Both the position numbers and the translations under genes were made by a program. The notes under the pieces were generated by a model. The model saw only the letters and a list, made by a program, of their open reading frames with translations, was not told the DNA's origin and did no database searches. 64,000 nt of DNA, from positions 310,001-374,000 of the forward strand of contig NZ_JAXBME010000004.1 of NCBI RefSeq assembly GCF_033963835.1. The letters are read 5' to 3'. Positions 57,699-64,000 of the stretch are shown here, piece after piece. This stretch comes from Cytobacillus sp. IB215665. GTDB taxonomy: Bacteria > Bacillota > Bacilli > Bacillales > SM2101. Numbering within the stretch: position 1 is the stretch's first letter; the number at the start of each line of letters is the position of its first letter.

Positions 57699-58985
57699 AT
57701 GAAAAAGACATTTGCAGTATTTAAAAATAGTAATTATACGAAATTATTTTTTGCAAACTTCACCTCTCAAATGGGTTCTGTAATTGGTTTAACAGCATTT
57801 ATGTTTTACTTGTTAAACCGTTTCTCCGAACAACCTTCTTACGCTACGATAAATGAGATGATGTATTCACTTCCGACACTAGCAGTATTTTGGATTGTTG
57901 GTGTATTGGCTGATCGAATGGATCGGCAAAAAATTGCAATATACAGTGATTGGATTCGTGTAGGGTTATCAATCTGTCTCCTTGGTTCTATTTGGCTCGG
58001 ATGGATGCCGTTAATTTTTGCAATTTTATTTATACGAAGTGCCGTTTCAAAGTTTTTCATCCCAGCTGAACAGGCAATCATTCAAGGTATTTTAAAAGAA
58101 GATGAATATACTACTGCAGCTGGACTTAATCAGATGGTAAGTAGCTTATTTAATCTATTTGGAGCAGGGATAGGAGCAATTATCTACTGGACGGTAGGTC
58201 TCGAAGGTGCCATTATTGTTGATGCAATTTCATTCGTAATAAGTGCCTTGCTGTTACACGCATGTGACATTCCTAAAGATGTAAGGTATCCTAATGGCAA
58301 ACATTCAGTAAAAGATATCCGACTTAAATCAGTATTTAACGATTTTAAAACAGGTATGAGCTACATAACCCAAAATCGGTTATTGTTATCATTAATCATA
58401 GGTTTTATCGTGTTTGGTGTCGTTAATGGAGGATTTTCAGTTATTCCTATATTTATTTTAAAATATAAATTAGCACCTGAAACCTACGAGCAAATGTCAG
58501 TCGTTATAGGAATTGTGTTCGGTATAGGAGTATTAATTGGAAGTATTATTGCTTCAATCATGGCTCAAAAAGTAAAACTGTACCAATTAATTATTTTTGG
58601 CTTACTTACTTGTGGCTCGCTTATTATTTTCACTGCATACACAAATACATTATTCATGTTTTTCATATTAACATTTGTAGTCGCAGTCAGTTTACCATTT
58701 GTTAACGTCGCAATAGGTGGCTGGCTTCCAAAGATAGTCGATCCGAAGATGATGGGTCGTGTGCAGGGGTGGATTGACCCTTTAATGATGTTTTCTCAAT
58801 CAATTACTCTTGGAGTGATTGCAGTTACATATCCTATGATTACTACAATTGAAGGGTTGTTTTGGTTAGTCGGTAGCTCTTTATTTATAGTAGGCATATT
58901 TTATGCTTTCGTCTTACCTAAATTTGATAAAGAATATGCAACTACATCTGCAAAAGAAGGAGCAAAAGAACCTAGTTTAATGTAA
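57699..58985 (+). CDS. MFS efflux transporter (DHA3/MFS_3-like)
   Basis: A 428-residue major facilitator with about 12 transmembrane helices. The conserved loop after helix 2 (VGVLADRMDRQKIAIYSD) and the AVSKFFIPAEQAIIQGIL segment place it near macrolide/siderophore exporters of the DHA3 type. The substrate cannot be told. B. subtilis also has an MFS exporter (ymfD) beside ymfC, on the other side; orthology is not established. ATG follows ATAGGAG. Terminators flank it on both sides, so it is a separate transcription unit. Confidence 0.85.
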   Translation: MKKTFAVFKNSNYTKLFFANFTSQMGSVIGLTAFMFYLLNRFSEQPSYATINEMMYSLPTLAVFWIVGVLADRMDRQKIAIYSDWIRVGLSICLLGSIWLGWMPLIFAILFIRSAVSKFFIPAEQAIIQGILKEDEYTTAAGLNQMVSSLFNLFGAGIGAIIYWTVGLEGAIIVDAISFVISALLLHACDIPKDVRYPNGKHSVKDIRLKSVFNDFKTGMSYITQNRLLLSLIIGFIVFGVVNGGFSVIPIFILKYKLAPETYEQMSVVIGIVFGIGVLIGSIIASIMAQKVKLYQLIIFGLLTCGSLIIFTAYTNTLFMFFILTFVVAVSLPFVNVAIGGWLPKIVDPKMMGRVQGWIDPLMMFSQSITLGVIAVTYPMITTIEGLFWLVGSSLFIVGIFYAFVLPKFDKEYATTSAKEGAKEPSLM

Positions 58986-58994
58986 TATTAGAAT

Positions 58995-59029
58995 AAATCC
59001 CTTCACAAAATTAGTGAAGGGATTTGTTA
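58995..59029 (+). terminator. Rho-independent terminator after the MFS gene
   Basis: AAATCCCTTCAC and GTGAAGGGATTT pair perfectly (12 bp) around AAAATTA. The symmetric A/T flanks could act in both directions. Confidence 0.8.
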
Positions 59030-59423
59030 TGTACATCGACAGTACATGACCGATGGTTAGATTTTTTCATCGATTGTGAGTTGCGATAAGTTACAAAGAT
59101 CATGTTTCTCGGAATGTAAAGAGTCTTTAGCAAAGGTGATAATAATAGACCATCTTGTGTCCAGAACCATAGGTAGTTTGTTTTACAAAAGCTGTTTCAA
59201 ATTGATTGTTGTTTTTCGGGCTAAAAAATTACTACGTACACCATTAAAATTTGTGGCAGCTTTTATTCTGTAAAATTGAGTAAAAATATAACTTTATTTT
59301 CTAGTTTAGATACTTTTGCAAAAAAGTTTACGAAAAGATCCTTCCAAAAAAAAGAAGATTTGTTACAGGTTAAGTTCTTTTTTAATAAAACTGTAATGTA
59401 CTATTTATTTCGCACAAAAAAAG
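59030..59423 (+). other. Region upstream of the GntR gene, no gene seen
   Basis: Two short open frames (59076-59273, 59276-59479) have no good ribosome-binding site and unusual composition; I treat them as noise. The region is A+T-rich and holds no clear repeat. Confidence 0.4.
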
Positions 59424-59432
59424 TGATATATT
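59424..59432 (+). promoter_or_regulatory. Possible extended -10 promoter of the GntR gene
   Basis: TGA-TATATT forms an extended -10 element about 70 nt before the start codon; the -35 is poor. Confidence 0.4.
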
Positions 59433-59458
59433 ATAAACGACTGAAATGGGCGTCTAAC

Positions 59459-59472
59459 ATCAGATGTCTGAT
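59459..59472 (+). promoter_or_regulatory. Palindrome, candidate GntR operator
   Basis: ATCAGA-TG-TCTGAT is an inverted repeat about 27 nt downstream of the possible -10 and 31 nt before the start codon. Its placement fits autoregulation by the encoded GntR/HutC protein. No second copy was found before the downstream transporter genes. Confidence 0.45.
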
Positions 59473-59502
59473 CTCTTGAAGTAAAATATTGGAGGAGCAA
59501 GT

Positions 59503-60228
59503 ATGTCAATCAAGTCAGACAATAGACAGTTATATTTACAGGTAATTGATAAAATAAAAGAAGATATTGAAAACGGTATATACAAAGAAAAAGAAAAATT
59601 ACCTTCTGAGTTTGAATTGTCAAAACTACTTGGAGTAAGTAGAGCGACCCTACGCGAAGCTCTACGGGTACTTGAAGAAGAAAATGTTGTCACTAGGAGA
59701 CACGGAGTAGGGACATTTGTAAACTCCAAACCACTGTTTACGTCTGGAATTGAACAACTAAATAGTGTAACAAACATGATCCTTCAAGGTGGAATGAAGC
59801 CTGGAACAATTTTTCTTTCTTCAACGAAACAAGGACCGACTGAAGATGATCAAAAAAGGTTTCATTGTGATGAAAATGAAGAAATTTTATTAGTGGAACG
59901 TGTGAGAACGGCAAATGGCGAGCCAGTCGTATATTGTATTGATAAAATCTTGACCAATATATTGCCAGACAATTATTCTCATGATGAAGAATCAATGTTT
60001 GAAGTTTTAAACCTGGAAGCCGGTGTAGAAATTTCTTATGCCGTTGCAAATATTAAGCCTTTGGGGTATCACGAGAAAATATCACCAATCTTACAATGCG
60101 ATCCTGAAACCGCTTTACTTGTGCTGAAGCAATTACATTTTGATACAAATGATAGACCAATTTTATATTCATTAAACTATTTTAAAGCGGATAAGTTCAG
60201 CTTTCATGTATTGCGTAAGCGCTTATAA
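59503..60228 (+). CDS. GntR/HutC family transcriptional regulator (YmfC-like)
   Basis: A 241-residue regulator: N-terminal winged helix ([49 protein letters not shown]) and a C-terminal UTRA ligand-binding domain (about 90-240). ATG follows GGAGGAGC. In B. subtilis ymfC follows spoIIIE. Being next to a BMP-type nucleoside importer, it may control that importer; the ligand is unknown. Confidence 0.88.
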   Translation: MSIKSDNRQLYLQVIDKIKEDIENGIYKEKEKLPSEFELSKLLGVSRATLREALRVLEEENVVTRRHGVGTFVNSKPLFTSGIEQLNSVTNMILQGGMKPGTIFLSSTKQGPTEDDQKRFHCDENEEILLVERVRTANGEPVVYCIDKILTNILPDNYSHDEESMFEVLNLEAGVEISYAVANIKPLGYHEKISPILQCDPETALLVLKQLHFDTNDRPILYSLNYFKADKFSFHVLRKRL

Positions 60229-60286
60229 CATGCTTAGTTGGGGGACAATCGACTATAATTCATAGATGTCGTTTTCCTCTTTTCAT

Positions 60287-60423
60287 AAGGCTTTTTCGTA
60301 AACTTTGTTACTATTGAAGCTCTATTTTAAAAATTGATTGTATGCAATTGACATCGTGTTGAAAAAAGATGAGGTGTCAAGAACGCATCTTCCTTAGTAA
60401 GAAAATCAATGCGAAAATAGCCT
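60287..60423 (+). repeat. Dispersed intergenic repeat, best-preserved copy
   Basis: The left end AAGGCTTTTTCGTAAACTTT then GTTACTATT and the right end AATGCGAAAATAGCCTTT give a clear terminal inverted repeat. An internal AAGATG...CATCTT hairpin lies near the right. It occupies almost half of the 303-nt gap between the regulator and the BMP lipoprotein gene. Confidence 0.7.
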
Positions 60424-60531
60424 TTCATAATTATTCACACCATAAAAGGTTATTTTAAGGAGGTGGATCATTACAAACTACAATTAAGCTTGATGTTCAT
60501 GCATTAAATTACATTTAGGGGGCAGTAAACG
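60424..60531 (+). other. BMP-gene leader with an orphan Shine-Dalgarno sequence
   Basis: AAGGAGGTG at 60456-60464 is a 9-base match to the 16S 3' end, but no start codon stands at a usable distance. A GTG inside it would give only a 14-codon peptide. The real ribosome-binding site (AGGGGG) lies near 60518. Confidence 0.4.
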
Positions 60532-61644
60532 ATGAAGAAAAGAAAATTTGGTTTAGCAATGTCATTAGTGTTGGCTACAGGTACACTTTTAAGTGCTTGT
60601 GGTACTGCTGATGAAGACAAAGGTGGACAAGCTGATAAAGGTGAAGCACCAGCAGAAGCTGTAGATTTCAAAGTAGGTATGGTAACAGATACTGGCGGTG
60701 TTGATGACAAATCATTTAACCAATCTGCTTGGGAAGGATTGAAAGAATTCGGTAGTGAATTCAACCTAGCTGAAGGTGAAGGTTTTAAATACTTACAATC
60801 AGGTAGTGATGCAGAATATGAACCTAACTTAACTACATTTGCTGACGCTGGTTATGATTTAACATTTGGAGTTGGCTTTTTATTAGAAAAGCCAATCACT
60901 AAGATTGCTGAACAAAACCCAGAGTCACAATTTGCGCTAATTGACAGCTTACTATATGATGCAGACTTTAATGCATTTTATTTGGATAATGTAGCAAATA
61001 TTACGTTTAAAGAGCATCAAGGATCATTTTTAGTTGGACTTGTAGCTGCTAAGCATACGAAAACTAATAAAGTTGGTTTTATCGGTGGGGTAGAATCAGG
61101 GTTAATTAAAAAGTTTGAAAGTGGCTTTAAAGCAGGAGTAAAAGCTGTAGATCCAAATATGGAAGTAGTTGTACAATATGCTGGTGATTTCAACGATGCA
61201 GCAAAAGGTTCTTCAATTGCAACAACGATGTATGAGCAAGGCGCAGATGTAATTTACCATGCTGCTGGTGGTACAGGTAACGGTGTATTTACTGAAGCGA
61301 AAAACCGTAAGAAAAATGGCGAAGACGTATGGGTAATCGGTGTAGACCGTGACCAACATGAGGAAGGTATGCCTGAAAATGTTACGTTAACTTCAATGGT
61401 TAAACGTGTAGACGTAGCTGTATTTGAAGTTTCTAAGCGTGCGATGGAAGGTGACTTCCCAGGTGGAGAAGAAGTTGTATTCGGTCTTGAAGAAGACGGA
61501 GTACGTATCGCTCCGACAACAGATAATGTTAGTGAAGAAGCATTAGCTTTAGTTGAAGAGTATGAAGAGAAAATTCTTAATGGTGAATTAATCGTTCCAG
61601 CTACTGATGATGAGTATGAGGAATTTTTGAATACGCTTGAATAA
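60532..61644 (+). CDS. BMP family lipoprotein, ABC transporter substrate-binding protein (NupN-like)
   Basis: Extracellular lipoprotein that presents substrate, probably nucleosides, to the ABC importer encoded next. The signal peptide ends in the lipobox LLSAC (Cys at residue 23), followed by an acidic flexible segment and a PnrA/BMP domain (KVGMVTDTGGVDDKSFNQSA, GFIGGVESGLIKKFESGF). Length 370 residues. ATG follows AGGGGGC. The closest characterised relatives are B. subtilis NupN and Treponema PnrA; purine nucleoside specificity is inferred. Confidence 0.92.
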   Translation: MKKRKFGLAMSLVLATGTLLSACGTADEDKGGQADKGEAPAEAVDFKVGMVTDTGGVDDKSFNQSAWEGLKEFGSEFNLAEGEGFKYLQSGSDAEYEPNLTTFADAGYDLTFGVGFLLEKPITKIAEQNPESQFALIDSLLYDADFNAFYLDNVANITFKEHQGSFLVGLVAAKHTKTNKVGFIGGVESGLIKKFESGFKAGVKAVDPNMEVVVQYAGDFNDAAKGSSIATTMYEQGADVIYHAAGGTGNGVFTEAKNRKKNGEDVWVIGVDRDQHEEGMPENVTLTSMVKRVDVAVFEVSKRAMEGDFPGGEEVVFGLEEDGVRIAPTTDNVSEEALALVEEYEEKILNGELIVPATDDEYEEFLNTLE

Positions 61645-61672
61645 TGTTAAGACAATAACATGAGATACAAAG

Positions 61673-61699
61673 CAAAGGCTAGTGTTTACTAGCCTTTGT
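61673..61699 (+). terminator. Hairpin between lipoprotein and ATPase genes
   Basis: CAAAGGCTAGT pairs perfectly with ACTAGCCTTTG around GTTT. No T run follows beyond TTTGTC. Such a stem may stabilise the upstream message and lower expression of the downstream ATPase and permeases. Confidence 0.55.
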
Positions 61700-61909
61700 C
61701 AACTAACGAGAGCTTAACTTATTATGTGGTTTGTAGTAAGTAGTATAAATTACATTTAACTCCAAAGCGCCTTTAGGACATAGTTTAAGCGCTTGTAGGA
61801 GATAAAAATTAGCATAATAACTACCATAGAATTAACATCAATATAAAGAAGCTTAGCTATTGTGAAAGCACTATGCTTTCTAACTATCCATGGGTCAGGA
61901 GTGATAATC

Positions 61910-63436
61910 GTGGAATACGTGATTGAAATGTTAAATATAAGAAAAGAGTTTCCTGGAATCGTTGCCAATGACAATATTACACTACAAGTAAAAAAAGGCG
62001 AGATCCATGCTTTGTTAGGTGAAAATGGTGCCGGGAAATCAACATTAATGAATGTGTTGTTTGGCTTGTATCAACCTGAAAAGGGGGATATAAAAGTAAA
62101 GGGAGAAAAAGTTAAAATTACTGACCCTAATGTAGCCAACCGTCTAGGAATTGGAATGGTACATCAGCATTTTATGCTAGTACAAAATTTTACAGTAACA
62201 GAAAATATAATTTTAGGTAGCGAACCGACAAAGGGTGGAAAAATTAATATTCAAGATGCCGCTAAGTCTATAAGTGAGATTTCTGAAAAATATGGCTTAG
62301 CAGTTGATCCACATGCAAAAATAGAAGATATATCTGTAGGAATGCAGCAACGGGTTGAAATTTTAAAAACTTTATATCGTGGAGCGGAAATTTTAATCTT
62401 TGATGAGCCAACTGCTGCACTTACTCCACAAGAAATTAGTGAACTTATTCAAATTATGAAAACGCTTATTAAAGAAGGAAAATCAATTATTCTTATTACT
62501 CATAAATTGAAAGAAATCATGGAAGTTAGCGATCGCTGTACGGTTATTCGTAAAGGAAAAGGGATTGGAACAGTGAATGTTGCTGAAACTAACCCGGATG
62601 AACTAGCCGCATTGATGGTCGGTCGTGAAGTGCATTTCAAAGTTGATAAAGAGGAAGCAAAACCTACAAATGAGGTTTTAACAATAGATGATTTAGTTGT
62701 GCATGATGCCAGAAATTTACCTAGTGTAAATGGACTCAACCTTGCAGTGAAAGCTGGAGAAATCCTTGGAATTGCAGGGGTCGATGGTAATGGTCAAACA
62801 GAATTAATTGAAGCAATTACTGGCTTACGTAAAGTCAAAGCTGGTTCTATTAAACTCAATAATAAAGAGATTAGTACGATGCCAACTCGAAAAATAACTG
62901 AATCTGGTGTTGGTCATATCCCTCAAGATCGACATAAGCATGGGTTAGTATTAGATTTTTCTGTTGGGGAAAATATTGTCTTACAAACGTATTATCAACA
63001 ACCGTACGCAAAATCCGGTGTGTTAAATTATAAAAATATATACCAAAAGTCTGCTGAACTTATTGAAGAATATGATGTAAGAACACCAAGTGAATATACG
63101 CCAGCGAGAGCTTTATCAGGTGGGAATCAGCAAAAAGCAATCATTGCACGTGAAGTTGATCGAAGTCCAGATTTACTAATTGCGGCTCAGCCTACTCGTG
63201 GCCTTGATGTTGGAGCCATTGAATTCATACACTCGAAACTCGTTGAGGAACGTGATAAAGGGAAAGCAGTACTACTCGTTTCATTGGAACTAGATGAAGT
63301 CATGAATGTAAGTGATCGGATCGCTGTCATTTATGAAGGGGAAATTGTCGGCATCGTTGATCCTAAGGAAACAAATGAACAAGAGCTAGGCCTGTTAATG
63401 GCTGGGGGTAAGCTTGAAAAAGAAGGTGTTTCGTGA
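61910..63436 (+). CDS. Duplicated ABC ATPase of a nucleoside-type importer (NupO-like)
   Basis: Cytoplasmic ATPase with two fused nucleotide-binding domains. Domain 1 has a full Walker A (GENGAGKST) and signature ISVGMQQRVE; Walker B is ILIFDEPTAA. Domain 2 (from about residue 265) has a degenerate P-loop (GVDGNGQTEL) and signature LSGGNQQK, as in RbsA-type proteins. GTG 61910 follows AGGAGTG and gives MEYVIEMLNIRKEF, 508 residues; the frame is open further upstream but without a ribosome-binding site. Stop overlaps the permease ATG. Confidence 0.93.
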   Translation: MEYVIEMLNIRKEFPGIVANDNITLQVKKGEIHALLGENGAGKSTLMNVLFGLYQPEKGDIKVKGEKVKITDPNVANRLGIGMVHQHFMLVQNFTVTENIILGSEPTKGGKINIQDAAKSISEISEKYGLAVDPHAKIEDISVGMQQRVEILKTLYRGAEILIFDEPTAALTPQEISELIQIMKTLIKEGKSIILITHKLKEIMEVSDRCTVIRKGKGIGTVNVAETNPDELAALMVGREVHFKVDKEEAKPTNEVLTIDDLVVHDARNLPSVNGLNLAVKAGEILGIAGVDGNGQTELIEAITGLRKVKAGSIKLNNKEISTMPTRKITESGVGHIPQDRHKHGLVLDFSVGENIVLQTYYQQPYAKSGVLNYKNIYQKSAELIEEYDVRTPSEYTPARALSGGNQQKAIIAREVDRSPDLLIAAQPTRGLDVGAIEFIHSKLVEERDKGKAVLLVSLELDEVMNVSDRIAVIYEGEIVGIVDPKETNEQELGLLMAGGKLEKEGVS

Positions 63437-64000
63437 TGCAAAAACTATTAAAAAATGAAAAAATAATAAGTATTTTAATCCCTGTGCTAGCAGCCTCTCT
63501 CGGTTTGTTAGCTGGCGCAATCATTATGTTATTTACAGGCTATAACCCTATTGAAGGATATAGTGCTTTGTTTGAGGGGATGTTTGGGAGACCAAAAGCA
63601 ATTGGTGAAGTAGTTCGTGCGATGACTCCGCTAATTTTAGCTGGACTAGCTGTTGCCTTTGCCTTTAAGACTGGATTATTCAACATCGGTGTTGAAGGTC
63701 AGCTTTTAGTCGGTTGGCTTGCAGCTGTTTGGGTCGGTTCAGCTTTTACTTTGCCTTCAGTTATACATGTGCCATTAGCTATTTTGGCTGCAGCGGTTGC
63801 AGGAGGCTTTTGGGGACTCATTCCAGGTTATTTAAAGGCGCGGTTTAAAGTACATGAAGTAATCGTAACAATTATGATGAACTACGTAGCTTTGTATACG
63901 ACTGCCGCTCTAATTAAGAATTATTTATATGCTGGTAATGAAAGATCTCAACAAATTAATGAAAGTGCGTCACTAACATCATCATTTTTAGCATCAATTA
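63436..64000 (+). CDS. ABC transporter permease, nucleoside type (NupP-like), 3'-truncated by window end
   Basis: Starts at ATG 63436, sharing a base with the ATPase stop (TGATG), and runs off the window after 188 codons. The product opens MQKLLKNEKIISILIPVLAA and has several hydrophobic helices. The BPD_transp_2 family segment TPLILAGLAVAFAFKTGLFN, then IGVEGQLLVG, is clear, followed by HEVIVTIMMNYVAL. A second permease is expected just outside the window. Confidence 0.92.
   Translation, partial: MQKLLKNEKIISILIPVLAASLGLLAGAIIMLFTGYNPIEGYSALFEGMFGRPKAIGEVVRAMTPLILAGLAVAFAFKTGLFNIGVEGQLLVGWLAAVWVGSAFTLPSVIHVPLAILAAAVAGGFWGLIPGYLKARFKVHEVIVTIMMNYVALYTTAALIKNYLYAGNERSQQINESASLTSSFLASI

Noticed and set aside
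57404-57724. Open frames of 106 and 64 codons upstream of the MFS gene
   Set aside because: No ribosome-binding site; the longer one overlaps the MFS start in another frame; composition is not protein-like.
59076-59479. Two short open frames of 65 and 67 codons before the GntR gene
   Set aside because: No ribosome-binding sites, aromatic and Lys-rich noise-like sequence in A+T-rich DNA, and the second overlaps the likely promoter and palindrome.

Overview
The window is a 64-kb piece of the core chromosome of a low-G+C, endospore-forming, motile member of the Bacillaceae. The gene order closely follows the Bacillus subtilis fla/che-to-ymfC segment. Sporulation genes (spoIIIE, dpaAB, ymxH, ylxY), a Gram-positive PolC, diaminopimelate-pathway genes and many TTG/GTG starts with strong AGGAGG ribosome-binding sites support this. 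The genus cannot be fixed from sequence alone.

Layout. (1) 1-16758: 3' part of the fla/che operon, with the C-ring proteins FliM and FliY, CheY, the flagellar export gate FliOPQR-FlhBA, FlhF/FlhG, chemotaxis proteins CheB-CheA-CheW-CheC-CheD, and sigma factor SigD. (2) 17146-18063: a small charged hypothetical protein and a SwrB-like membrane protein. (3) 18224-25537: rpsB-tsf-pyrH-frr (translation and UMP kinase) followed by uppS-cdsA-dxr-rseP (lipid carrier, phospholipid and isoprenoid synthesis, intramembrane protease). (4) 25656-31731: proS and polC. (5) 32694-42975: rimP-nusA-rnpM-ylxQ-infB-ylxP-rbfA-truB-ribF-rpsO-pnp, for ribosome maturation, transcription elongation, translation initiation and RNA decay. 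(6) 43469-54759: ylxY-mlpA-ymxH, dpaAB, asd-dapG-dapA (dipicolinate, lysine and cell-wall precursor supply), rnjB, tepA and ylzJ. (7) 54932-57265: spoIIIE. (8) 57699-64000: an MFS exporter, a GntR/HutC regulator, and a BMP-type nucleoside-like ABC importer whose permease runs off the window.

I found no phage, transposase, CRISPR array, tRNA or rRNA. The accessory content lies between genes. About ten copies of a short dispersed repeat have ends resembling AAGGCTCTTTTCG...CGAAAA-AGCCTT. Several copies sit directly on a stop codon (sigD, polC, pnp). A second G+C-rich repeat family occurs twice between polC and rimP and once as a remnant before truB.

Points worth a second look: a structured spacer between fliL and fliM whose inverted repeat recurs before sigD; a promoter plus weak-U-tract hairpin before rimP-nusA that fits a NusA-responsive attenuator; an undecaprenyl diphosphate synthase with Val where the family has its metal-binding Glu; an RNase J2-position protein with a complete HxHxDH metal site; and a perfect palindrome between the GntR promoter and its start codon. 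No wholly new multi-gene system is visible; most of the window is conserved core genome.
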